Source: Actinoallomurus spadix
Lineage (GTDB): Bacteria > Actinomycetota > Actinomycetes > Streptosporangiales > Streptosporangiaceae
Length of the DNA: 64,000 nucleotides
Reading direction: 5' to 3'
Assembly (NCBI RefSeq): GCF_024055725.1
Contig: NZ_JAMXMX010000017.1
Span: forward strand, 1-64,000
Positions 17,247 through 25,022 of this stretch are shown piece after piece. Under the pieces are notes generated by a model that worked only from the letters and a program-made list of their open reading frames with translations, did no database searches and had not been told where the DNA came from. How positions within the stretch are numbered: the stretch's first letter is position 1; each line of letters opens with the position of its first letter. A program made the position numbers and the translations under genes.

Positions 17247-18038
17247 ATGGTGATCGGCAAGAAGCGTCCCAAGACGCTCGAACTGTTCGGCTCCGAGGTG
17301 AAGCGGTACCGCTCGATGGCGGGGCTCTCACAGGATCAACTGGGGGAGAAGGTCCCCATCTGCGGCTCTCACGTCGGCAAGATCGAGCGCGGTGAAACGC
17401 GCTGCGACCGCGCCATCGCCGTCAAACTCGACGAGATCCTCGACACCCGCGGAGCCCTCCCGTCCCTCTGGGACGAGCTCGTCTTGGACGCCGCCTTCCC
17501 GGTGTGGTTCGACTGGCCCGAGGTCGAGTCCGAGGCCGACTTCCTCGGCAGCTACCAGTGCCTGGTCGTGGACGGCCTCCTCCAGACCGAGGACTACGCG
17601 TCAGCGCTGCTGGGCGGCGACAAGGCCGCCACGGCGGCCCGAATCAAGCGGCAGGCGATTCTCTCTCGTGAGGATCCACCGCCGCCGCGGATATCGGCGC
17701 TGCTCGCAGAAGGTGTCCTGCGGAATCAGATCGGTGACCGCGACACCATGCGCGGCCAGCTCGAACATCTGCTGGCCATCTCCTCTCCGCGGCTGACAGT
17801 CCAAATGGTTCCCGGGCCTCTCCGCCCGGGAGACACAGCCGGAGCTTTCGTCTTGGCGACTCTGCGGGATCGGACGGAACTCGCATACGTAGAGAGCGCC
17901 GTGCGCGGCATCACGGTGAGCGAAGCGGATGATATTCGCCTACTCTCGGAGGTATACGACGACATCCGGTCAAGAGCTCTCCCGGTAGGGATGTCGAAGG
18001 AGCTCATCAGCCGGATCTTGGAGGAACAGTGGATGTGA
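17247..18038 (+). CDS. XRE-family regulator with DUF5753 domain, WhiJ-like
   Basis: 263 residues. The N-terminal helix-turn-helix is at about residues 15-65 (SQDQLGEKVPICGSHVGKIER). The rest is DUF5753, the presumed ligand or partner domain of WhiJ-like regulators (YQCLVVDGLLQTEDYA is its usual start). ATG 17247 follows GAGGAGGAG at a good distance. It overlaps the first DUF397 gene by 10 bases. In Streptomyces, WhiJ-type repressors are thought to be modulated by their small DUF397 partners; the same is inferred here. Confidence 0.87.
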   Translation: MVIGKKRPKTLELFGSEVKRYRSMAGLSQDQLGEKVPICGSHVGKIERGETRCDRAIAVKLDEILDTRGALPSLWDELVLDAAFPVWFDWPEVESEADFLGSYQCLVVDGLLQTEDYASALLGGDKAATAARIKRQAILSREDPPPPRISALLAEGVLRNQIGDRDTMRGQLEHLLAISSPRLTVQMVPGPLRPGDTAGAFVLATLRDRTELAYVESAVRGITVSEADDIRLLSEVYDDIRSRALPVGMSKELISRILEEQWM

Positions 18039-18127
18039 CCGGCAGCATATGGAGAAAGAGCAGCCACAGCGCTGGAAACGGCGGCCAATGCGTTGAGGTG
18101 ACCGTCGCTTACCTCGCGACTTCCTAG
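18029..18127 (+). CDS. DUF397 small protein A
   Basis: 32 residues starting GTG 18029 (VDVTGSIWRKSSHS, then GNGGQCVEVTVA), the compact DUF397 pattern W-x-K-S-S and C-V-E-V. GGAGGA lies 4 bases upstream inside the XRE gene. The start is chosen by similarity to the next gene's MDVT start. It is a short member of the family, probably an antagonist or co-factor of the XRE protein. Confidence 0.75.
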   Translation: MDVTGSIWRKSSHSAGNGGQCVEVTVAYLATS

Positions 18128-18143
18128 TCCTGCTGGAGGAGCG

Positions 18144-18233
18144 ATGGACGTAACGCTCGGTAGCTGGCGGAAGAGCAGCCGCAGCGGCGGAAACGGCGGA
18201 GATTGCGTCGAGGTGACCGTCGTCTGGGCGTAG
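18144..18233 (+). CDS. DUF397 small protein B
   Basis: 29 residues (MDVTLGSWRKSSRSGGNGGD, then CVEVTVVWA), nearly a copy of the preceding DUF397 peptide, so a tandem duplication. GGAGGA lies just upstream of ATG 18144. Its expected role is the same as that of its twin: interaction with the XRE-DUF5753 regulator. Confidence 0.78.
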   Translation: MDVTLGSWRKSSRSGGNGGDCVEVTVVWA

Positions 18234-18288
18234 CGGGCCGCGCCGGGTCGTTATGGTCCCGGGCGCTTGAGCCGGAGCGGCGCGGGGC

Positions 18289-18321
18289 GGCGGCCCGGCC
18301 ATCCGAGAGGGCCGGGCCGCC
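18289..18321. terminator. Strong hairpin between convergent genes
   Basis: Perfect 12-base arms GGCGGCCCGGCC and GGCCGGGCCGCC around a 9-base loop. It sits between the DUF397 gene and the convergent DUF4360 gene and can serve both strands. There is no T tract, as is usual at this GC content. Confidence 0.7.
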
Positions 18322-18339
18322 GACGTACGCCGGAGCGGC

Positions 18340-18987
18340 TCAGGGGCACTGCATCCAGGCGAAGTGGTAGGTCGTGGTGATGCTGCCGTCCGCCGAGTCC
18401 ATCGTGATGAAGCTGGTGGTCTTGGTCGGGTCGGAGGTGCCGGCGCTGACGCGGAGCTCCGTGTTGATGTTGAAGTTCCGCGACTCACCGCACGGCAGAT
18501 AGACCAGCTGCGCCACGTCGGTGGTGTCGGTGTTCTGCCAGTTGTCGTCGAAGGCGCCCTTGAGCGTGTGGGTGATGGCCGTGGTCTGCTGGTGGCCCTG
18601 GAAGTAGTAGCTCGCCTTCTCGGTGGCGCTGGCGCCCTTCTCGAGGTGTGCGTAGCCGCGATAGTCGGATTCGGCGATCGCGTAGGTGAACCCCTGCGGG
18701 ACGTGCACGGCGAGGTTCAGCTGGCAGTTCTTGCGGAAGTCGGTCGGGGCGGCGCCGACCCCGACCTGGGCCAGGTAGTCGCTGTAGGTCACGGTGAACG
18801 CCGTGTTGTCCGGGGAGACGGCCACCGCCGCCGTTCCGGCCGGGCAGCCGGAGCCGTTGACCGTCGCGACGTCGATGACGATCTTGTCCGGGGGCGGTGT
18901 TCCGTCCCAGGGTTTGGCGTTCGCCTGTGTTGTGGTCGCGGCGAGGAATGCCACGACCGCGGCGGCGGCGATCACTAATCTGTGCAT
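18340..18987 (-). CDS. Secreted DUF4360 protein, copy 1
   Basis: 215 residues with a clear Sec signal peptide (MHRLVIAAAAVVAFLAATTT, cleavage near ANA-KP). The mature part is a DUF4360 domain: VNGSGCPAGTAAVAVSPDN, VTYSDYLAQVG, FRKNCQL and a QCP C terminus, with conserved cysteines suitable for disulfides. DUF4360 proteins are secreted in actinomycetes and fungi; function unknown. A second copy follows 37 bases upstream in the same direction. Confidence 0.85.
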   Translation of the reverse strand: MHRLVIAAAAVVAFLAATTTQANAKPWDGTPPPDKIVIDVATVNGSGCPAGTAAVAVSPDNTAFTVTYSDYLAQVGVGAAPTDFRKNCQLNLAVHVPQGFTYAIAESDYRGYAHLEKGASATEKASYYFQGHQQTTAITHTLKGAFDDNWQNTDTTDVAQLVYLPCGESRNFNINTELRVSAGTSDPTKTTSFITMDSADGSITTTYHFAWMQCP

Positions 18988-19024
18988 CTGCTGTCCCTTC
19001 TTCTGGGGATCGATATTTCCGGAA

Positions 19025-19663
19025 TCAAGGGCACTGCTTCCAGCGGAGGCGATACAGGCTGTTCACCGCTCCTCGCGTGGTGTTCATCGACAGATAGCTG
19101 GTCTTCTTCGCGTCCGCGCCGTCGGCGGAGACCCGCAATTCCGTGTTGATATTGAGAATGCGGTCCTCACCGCAGGGTTTGTAGACCAACGTCGCCACGT
19201 CGGCCTTGTCGGTGGTGGCCCAGTCGCCGTCGTAGGGGCCGCTGAGCGTATGGCCGACCGGAAGGGTCTCGGAGTCGCCCTGGAAGTAGTAACTGGCCTG
19301 CTGGAGGCCGGCCGCGCCGCCCTCGAGGTGGGCGTGCCCGCGGTAGTCGGCCTCGGCGATCGCGTACGTGAACCCTTGAGGCGCGTGCACGAGGACGCTG
19401 ATCTGGCAGTTCTTGCGGAAGTCGGTCGGCGCGGCGGCCGGCCCGACCTCGGCCAGGTAGTCGCTGTAGGTGACGGTGAACCCCGTGTTGTCGGCGAGTT
19501 CCGTCACCGCGGCCGTTCCGCGTGGGCAGCCGGAGCCGTTGACCGTCTTGACGTCGACCGTGATCCGGTCTGTGGGAGGGGCGGTGTCCGTGGCTGCGGC
19601 GGCGGGAGCGCTCGCGATGAGGAACGCTGCGGCCGCGCCGACGATCGTCAGATTCTTGAGCAT
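19025..19663 (-). CDS. Secreted DUF4360 protein, copy 2
   Basis: 212 residues, a clear paralogue of the downstream gene with the same landmarks (VNGSGCPRGTAAV, TVTYSDYLAEVG, FRKNCQI, terminal KQCP) and a signal peptide (MLKNLTIVGAAAAFLIASAP, cleavage after AAA). Start ATG 19663 has GAGGG 7 bases upstream. The longer frame from 19735 would add an unlikely leader. The two genes probably form one operon after a tandem duplication. Confidence 0.85.
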   Translation of the reverse strand: MLKNLTIVGAAAAFLIASAPAAAATDTAPPTDRITVDVKTVNGSGCPRGTAAVTELADNTGFTVTYSDYLAEVGPAAAPTDFRKNCQISVLVHAPQGFTYAIAEADYRGHAHLEGGAAGLQQASYYFQGDSETLPVGHTLSGPYDGDWATTDKADVATLVYKPCGEDRILNINTELRVSADGADAKKTSYLSMNTTRGAVNSLYRLRWKQCP

Positions 19664-20093
19664 GGGAAACCCTCGGTTAAGAAAGGTGCCTGCCGTATTT
19701 CGCGGCACGGTGGCGCGCGGAACCGATAGCGACATATGAAACGGCTGGTGGGCGCTCCGCTATGCGGTTTCAAGCTCGGTGAACGCATATTAAGAACGAC
19801 CTCGAAAAAGCGTCAATGGTTGTGCGTGATCAATTGGCCTGTTTCATGAATATCTGCGGGTGGTAGCCGAGTCATGCCGGTCGGTGACGGTTTATGGGCG
19901 AGGATCGAATCCGCTCGCCGCCGGAGAATGCCGTTCGGAAGTGCTCCGGCCCGGTTCGCTGACCGTGGACATGTCGATGCCGGATCGATGTGCAGCGTTC
20001 TAACGCCGAGGGCGGGCCGCCGGGCATGACGGCGCGGCCGTATTCGGCTCGCCGGAACCGGGTCTTTCATCAGGGCGCGCCGGGGCTCGGTCG
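19664..20093. other. 430-base intergenic region
   Basis: Separates two genes on the minus strand. The part next to copy 2 of DUF4360 is distinctly less GC-rich than its surroundings (for example 19741-19870) and probably holds that gene's promoter. No convincing gene, repeat or RNA structure was seen. Confidence 0.4.
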
Positions 20094-20975
20094 TCAGGCG
20101 ACGGGCTCGCGCTCGCGGTACAGCCCGGGCGGAAGACCGAACTGCCGTTTGAAAGCGTGGGAGAAGGCGTACGGGGAGCCGTAGCCGACCTGGCGGGCGA
20201 TGGTGAGAAGCGGCAGGTCGGACTCGCGGAGAAGGCGGGCGGCGGTGGTCATGCGCCACCAGGTCAGGTAGGCCATCGGGGGCCGTCCGGTCAGCGCGGT
20301 GAACCGCCGGGCCAGGGTGGCCCGGGAGAGACCGACGTGCGCGGCCAGGTCCTCGATCCGCCAGGGCGCGGCCGGCCGTGAGTGCAGCGCCTCCAGCGCG
20401 GCGGCGATCTCCGGGTCGCGGAGCGCGGCGGGCCATCCGCCGCCGGCGTGATCCTCCAGCCAGGCGCGCAGCATGTAGACCAGCAGCAGGTCGAGCAGGC
20501 TGGTGATGACCGTCTCCCGGCCGGCTCCGTCGCCGCGCACCTCACCGCCGAGCAGGTCGATGGCGGCCCGCAACCGGGCGTGCCGGCCGAGGTCCGCGGG
20601 AAGGTGGACGAGGTCCGGCATGCCGGTCAGCAGGGGATGCGCCCGGGACCGGTCGAGCCGGTACTTCCCGCACAGGAACTCCACGGGGCCGTCGGCTGCG
20701 GGAACCGCCGCCTCGAACGGCACCGCCCCCTCCGCGGTGGGCGAGTCCGCCAGCACGTGGGGGGCTCCGTGCGGCACCAGGACGGCGTCGCCCACGCTCA
20801 GCGGGACCGGCTCGCCCTCATCCGCGACCAGCCAGCCCGAGCCGCGGAGCAACACGTGGAAACCGGCGCCTTGGTACGGCGCGAACCGGAAGCGCCACGG
20901 CGGGCCGACGCTGAGGCGGCTGGAGGCGGGCCTCCCGATGCGCATCGTCTCGATGGCGTCGCTGACCACGTCCAT
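20094..20975 (-). CDS. AraC-family regulator with cupin sensor
   Basis: 293 residues. The N-terminal half is a cupin_6-type sensor (RFAPYQGAGFHVLLRGSGWL, VSLGDAVLVPHGAPH-like segment) and the C-terminal 100 residues are two helix-turn-helix motifs (WRIEDLAAHVGLSRATLARR and IARQVGYGSPYAFSHAFKRQ). Start ATG 20975 is preferred over the longer frame. It is divergent from a metallo-beta-lactamase-fold hydrolase 94 bases away, a frequent regulator-target arrangement. Confidence 0.85.
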   Translation of the reverse strand: MDVVSDAIETMRIGRPASSRLSVGPPWRFRFAPYQGAGFHVLLRGSGWLVADEGEPVPLSVGDAVLVPHGAPHVLADSPTAEGAVPFEAAVPAADGPVEFLCGKYRLDRSRAHPLLTGMPDLVHLPADLGRHARLRAAIDLLGGEVRGDGAGRETVITSLLDLLLVYMLRAWLEDHAGGGWPAALRDPEIAAALEALHSRPAAPWRIEDLAAHVGLSRATLARRFTALTGRPPMAYLTWWRMTTAARLLRESDLPLLTIARQVGYGSPYAFSHAFKRQFGLPPGLYREREPVA

Positions 20976-21069
20976 GGAGTCATGGTACGTCGCATGAGTG
21001 AGACGGACACGTATTCGTGAGCGCTGGACGCGTATTGGAAAGCGCATCGGTGGCCACGAGTCTGGTCTC

Positions 21070-21987
21070 ATGAGCGAATTTCAGATCGGTGACGTCGAGG
21101 TCACCAAGGTGGTCGAGTGGCAGGGCGAGATCGCGCCGGCGCGGTTCATCATCCCGGACAGCCCGCCGGAGATCTGGGAGCGGAACAAGTCCTGGCTGGC
21201 GCCGGATCACTGGCGTCCGGAGACCGACGCCTACCATGGGGCCGCGCAGACCTGGGTCCTGCGCAGTGAGGGGAAGACCGTACTGGTCGACACCGGAGTG
21301 GGCAACGACCGGGACCGGCCGCAGATCCCGCTGTTCGACCATCTGCGGACCGACTTCCTCGACCGGCTGGCCGCGGCCGGCGTACGGCCCGAGGACGTGG
21401 ACATCGTGATCAACACGCACGTCCACTACGACCACGTCGGCTGGAACACCGAGTCGCGGAACGGGGAGTGGGTCCCCACCTTCCCGAACGCGACCTACCT
21501 GATCCCCCGTGTCGACCAGGAGTTCTTCGACCCGCGCAACGCCCACCGCCGCCGCGCGCCCCAGGACGAGCACGAGCGGCTCCGGCAGGAGGGCAGCCGG
21601 ATCGTCTACGCCGACAGCGTCGCCCCCGTGCTCGGCCGCGCCGTGCTGTGGAGCGACCGCCACCGCGTCGACGGGAACATCACCCTGGAGCCGGCGCCCG
21701 GCCACACGCCGGGCTCGTCCATCGTCCGGGTGGCGTCCGGCTCGGACCGTGCCGTGTTCGTCGGTGACATCCTGCACAGCCCGGTACAGATCCTCGAACC
21801 GGACTACCGCAGCTGCTTCTGCGAGGACCCCGTGCAGGCGGCGGTGACCCGCCGCAGCGTGCTCGAACGCGCGGCCGACACCGGCGAACTCGTCGTGCCG
21901 GCGCACTTCGCCGGGCCGGGCGCGGCCGAGGTCCGCCGCGACGGCAGCCGGTTCGCCATCAAGCGGTGGGCGGCGTCCGCCGGATAG
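21070..21987 (+). CDS. Metallo-beta-lactamase-fold hydrolase
   Basis: 305 residues. The metal motif is HVHYDHVG (His-x-His-x-Asp-His) near residue 118, with later metal ligands in PGHTPGS and VGDILHSP, and a C-terminal VPAHFAGPG. The pattern resembles lactonase-like and N-acyl-homoserine-lactonase-like members, but the substrate cannot be read from sequence. It has no signal peptide, so it is probably cytoplasmic. Likely controlled by the divergent AraC regulator. Confidence 0.83.
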   Translation: MSEFQIGDVEVTKVVEWQGEIAPARFIIPDSPPEIWERNKSWLAPDHWRPETDAYHGAAQTWVLRSEGKTVLVDTGVGNDRDRPQIPLFDHLRTDFLDRLAAAGVRPEDVDIVINTHVHYDHVGWNTESRNGEWVPTFPNATYLIPRVDQEFFDPRNAHRRRAPQDEHERLRQEGSRIVYADSVAPVLGRAVLWSDRHRVDGNITLEPAPGHTPGSSIVRVASGSDRAVFVGDILHSPVQILEPDYRSCFCEDPVQAAVTRRSVLERAADTGELVVPAHFAGPGAAEVRRDGSRFAIKRWAASAG

Positions 21988-22029
21988 GGCCGGCCCTCGC
22001 GCGCGTAGTGGGGACGTCCTCGTGGCCCA

Positions 22030-22704
22030 TCAGCTCGGCGAGGAGGTCTCCACCGCGGCTGCGGGGAAGTTGATCCCGTCCTCCAGGGACCGCAGCAGCT
22101 CGGACAGCACGTCGGAGAACCGCTCGGCCCCGAGGATGTCGCTGCTGAACAGCTCGAACGCCGTGTGGAACACGCCGTTCACCACGGCCGCGACGACGTG
22201 CGGGCGCACGTCGGTGGCGGGGTCGACGCCCATGCGCTCGGCCATCAGGCGGGTCATCTCCGCGTGCTTCTTCTGCCCGTGCTCGAGGCTGCTGCCGAAG
22301 ACGGCGGGGCTCGACTCCATCAGGTGCTGGATGCAGCCGAACCGCTCGGGGTCGAAGCCGAACTCGCCGTCCTCGCAGGCGCGGACGACGGAGACGGAGG
22401 CACGGCGCAGGGCGGTGATGACCGGCTCGTCGGCGGGCCGGGCGGCGAACGCCTCCTTCATCGCGGTGAACTGCTCGTCCTGGAACGTGAGGAGGACGTC
22501 CTCCTTGGACGCGAAGTAGCGGAAGAACGTCCGGGAGGACACGTCGACCGCGTCGGCGATCTCTTCGACGGTCGTGGCCTCGAATCCTTTCTGCGCGAAC
22601 AGCCGGAACGCGCTGTCCACCAGGGCCTCACGGGTGCGCTGCTTCTTGCGCTCACGACGACCGGCCGTCGGAGAGCAGGCCTGAACAGCAGGGGTCGTGT
22701 CCAT
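22030..22704 (-). CDS. TetR-family repressor of an efflux pump
   Basis: 224 residues. The helix-turn-helix is VEEIADAVDVSSRTFFRYFASKED (about residues 40-62), followed by a TetR ligand domain. ATG 22704 is chosen because the longer frame crosses the operator region. It is divergent from a DHA2 transporter, with palindromes between, so it most likely represses itself and the pump until a drug-like ligand binds. Confidence 0.87.
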   Translation of the reverse strand: MDTTPAVQACSPTAGRRERKKQRTREALVDSAFRLFAQKGFEATTVEEIADAVDVSSRTFFRYFASKEDVLLTFQDEQFTAMKEAFAARPADEPVITALRRASVSVVRACEDGEFGFDPERFGCIQHLMESSPAVFGSSLEHGQKKHAEMTRLMAERMGVDPATDVRPHVVAAVVNGVFHTAFELFSSDILGAERFSDVLSELLRSLEDGINFPAAAVETSSPS

Positions 22705-22750
22705 GCCCGCAGGGTAACCGACATCGGACTGTCCGGCCAAGACTTTCTTC

Positions 22751-22815
22751 ATGACGTGACACTCGTCATGCCGAGACTTAAGTCGCTTGACGACAAGTGT
22801 CACTTCATGACACTT
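22751..22815. promoter_or_regulatory. Operator pair between TetR and DHA2 transporter
   Basis: Two inverted repeats share the TGACACT/AGTGTCA core. The first is ATGACG-7 bases-CGTCAT (22751-22769), with TGACACT inside. The second has perfect 8-base arms AAGTGTCA and TGACACTT around CTTCA (22795-22815). Both lie in the 142-base divergent promoter region and are the obvious sites for the TetR repressor. Confidence 0.7.
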
Positions 22816-22846
22816 TGAGGACCTCACGAACTCTCGGAGGCAGTTC

Positions 22847-24436
22847 ATGACGTCCCCAGCGACGCTTCCGTCCCGCCCAGGGACGCATCAGAGACCGGGC
22901 CGTGCCGGGCACGGCCACCCCTGGCTCACGCTGCTCGCGGTCGCGCTCGGTGTGATGATGGTCGGCCTCGACGCCACCGTGGTGTCGATCGCGAACCCGG
23001 CCATCGCCAAGGACCTGCACGCCGACCTGTCCGGCCTGCAGTGGGTCACCAACGGCTACCTGCTCGCGCTCGCGGTCACCCTGATTCCGGCCGGCAAGAT
23101 CGCCGACCGGTTCGGGCGCAAGCGCACCTTCCTCGTCGGAGTGATCGGCTTCGCCGTCGCGTCGGTCCTCGTCGGCGTGTCCGGCGGCATCGGCATGGTG
23201 ATCGCCTTCCGGGTCGTTCAGGGCTTCGCCGGCGCGCTCCTGCAGCCCGCCAGCCTGGCGATCCTGCGCAACACCTTCCCCGCGGAACGGCTCAACGCCG
23301 CGATCGGCATCTGGGGCGCCACCGTCGGCATCTCCATCGCCGGTGGCCCGATCGTCGGCGGCCTGCTCGTTCAGCACGTGAACTGGGAGTCGGTCTTCTT
23401 CCTCAACGCCCCGCTCGGCCTGATCGCCCTGCTGGTCGGCCTGTGGGTGATCCGCGAGTCCCGCGACGAGGGAGCCGTCGGCTCGTTCGACTTCGCCGGC
23501 GTCCTCCTGCTCTCCGGCTCGCTGTTCGCCCTGGTCTGGGGCCTGATCAAGGCCGGGACGTACGGCTTCGGCGACGTGGTGCCGCTGGTGTCGTTCGCCG
23601 CGTTCGCCGTGCTGATCGTCGGGTTCGTCATCCGTGAGCTGCGGGCGTCCCACCCGATCCTGCCGATGAGCCTGTTCCGCTCGGCGTCGCTGTCGGCCGC
23701 GACCGGACTCATCGTCCTCGGCGCGTTCGCCCTGTTCGGCACGATCTTCTTCATCACCCTCTACATGCAGCAGGTCCACGGGATGTCGCCGGTGCAGGCG
23801 GGTGTCCGGATGCTGCCGATGACCGCGATCTTCATCGTCTCCTCGCCGCTGGGCGGGGCGCTGACGCAGCGGTTCGGGCCGCGCGTGCCGCTCGCCATCG
23901 GCATGGTGCTCACCGCGGGCGCGCTGTTCGGGCTGTCCCGCATCGGGGTCGACGCCTCGTACAACACCATCTGGCCCTGGTTCATCATGATGGGAATGGC
24001 GTTCGGCTTCATTCTCACCGCGGGCACCGAGGCGATCGTCGCGAACGCCCCCGCGCACCTCGCCGGCGTCGCGGGCGGCCTGCAGCAGACCGCGTTCCAG
24101 GTCGGCGGCGTACTCGGCACCTCGGTCCTCGGCACGATCCTGTCCAGCCGCGTCGGGAACGTCCTCGTCGACCGGCTGACCGGCGCGGGACTGCCGTCAC
24201 CGGCGGCCCACCAGCTCACCACCGCCAAGGACTACATCGCCCAGGGCGTGGCCCCGGTGCCCAACGGCGCTCCGGGACCGGTCGCCAAGGCCATCACGAC
24301 CGGTAGCCACCTCGCCTTCATGGACGGGTTCCAGACGTCCATGACCGTCGCCGCGGTGGTCGCACTCGTCGCCGCGTTCGCCGCCCTCCTCGTACGGCGC
24401 GGCGAGTCCCCGGTCGAAGGCGCCATCGCCATCTGA
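22847..24436 (+). CDS. DHA2-family multidrug efflux MFS transporter
   Basis: 529 residues, 14 predicted helices. It has the DHA2 signature segment LDATVVSIANPAIAKDL in helix 1, motif A GKIADRFGRKRTF and the motif C-like GPIVGGLL. It is a drug:proton antiporter of the EmrB/QacA type in the plasma membrane. GGAGG lies 6 bases before ATG 22847. Control by the divergent TetR repressor is likely. The substrate is unknown. Confidence 0.9.
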   Translation: MTSPATLPSRPGTHQRPGRAGHGHPWLTLLAVALGVMMVGLDATVVSIANPAIAKDLHADLSGLQWVTNGYLLALAVTLIPAGKIADRFGRKRTFLVGVIGFAVASVLVGVSGGIGMVIAFRVVQGFAGALLQPASLAILRNTFPAERLNAAIGIWGATVGISIAGGPIVGGLLVQHVNWESVFFLNAPLGLIALLVGLWVIRESRDEGAVGSFDFAGVLLLSGSLFALVWGLIKAGTYGFGDVVPLVSFAAFAVLIVGFVIRELRASHPILPMSLFRSASLSAATGLIVLGAFALFGTIFFITLYMQQVHGMSPVQAGVRMLPMTAIFIVSSPLGGALTQRFGPRVPLAIGMVLTAGALFGLSRIGVDASYNTIWPWFIMMGMAFGFILTAGTEAIVANAPAHLAGVAGGLQQTAFQVGGVLGTSVLGTILSSRVGNVLVDRLTGAGLPSPAAHQLTTAKDYIAQGVAPVPNGAPGPVAKAITTGSHLAFMDGFQTSMTVAAVVALVAAFAALLVRRGESPVEGAIAI

Positions 24437-24497
24437 GTCCCACCCGGGTACGGGCGGCCGCCGCCGCCCGTACCCGCGCCCCGAACGGAGTTCGACC

Positions 24498-24899
24498 ATG
24501 TCCCACGCGATGGCGTTCCCCGCCACACCGTTGCCCGCGAGCGGCTGGGAGCTGCGCGTCGGCCGCGGCAGCCGCCGGCGTCCCGCCCTCGAGGTGCACA
24601 CCGGCGACGGCCTCATCGACGTGGCCGTGGCCCGCGGCGTCGACACCACGCTGATCCGCGGCGCGGTACGCGGCCGGGGCTGGTCCGTCGCCTGGGGCGA
24701 ACTCCCGTCCGGCGGCGAGGTGCTCGTGGAGTTCCACGCCGGGCGGTCCGTGCTGAAGGCCCCCGCGGTGACGATCGCCGGGGCCTTCTGGGTCGCGGAG
24801 GTGCCCGGGAGGTTCCGTTCCGTCGTGGTCACGACCGCGGTCGGCCGGGTCTCCCTCCGCGTCCGGCGATTCCGCCAGGCCCGGCTGCCCTCGCGGTAG
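24498..24899 (+). CDS. Hypothetical protein, 133 residues
   Basis: A basic, beta-rich protein (WELRVGRGSRRRPALEVHTG, then VLVEFHAGRSVLKAPAVTIAG) with no signal peptide or membrane helix. I do not recognise a domain. It begins 61 bases after the efflux pump on the same strand and may be co-transcribed; the ribosome site (GGAG, 10 bases upstream) is modest. Confidence 0.55.
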   Translation: MSHAMAFPATPLPASGWELRVGRGSRRRPALEVHTGDGLIDVAVARGVDTTLIRGAVRGRGWSVAWGELPSGGEVLVEFHAGRSVLKAPAVTIAGAFWVAEVPGRFRSVVVTTAVGRVSLRVRRFRQARLPSR

Positions 24900-24994
24900 G
24901 GCCCTCATCGGGGGGCACCGTCCTCGAGCGTGACCGGCGGCCCCCGGTATCCCGGCAGTGGCCGGAGTGCCCGGAACGAACGGCTGACGCCGGC

Positions 24995-25022
24995 GGGTGA
25001 TCACCGGGGGCGGTGATCACCC
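24995..25022. terminator. Bidirectional terminator hairpin
   Basis: Perfect 12-base arms GGGTGATCACCG and CGGTGATCACCC around GGGG, between two convergent genes. It overlaps the stop codon of the minus-strand transporter. Confidence 0.7.
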
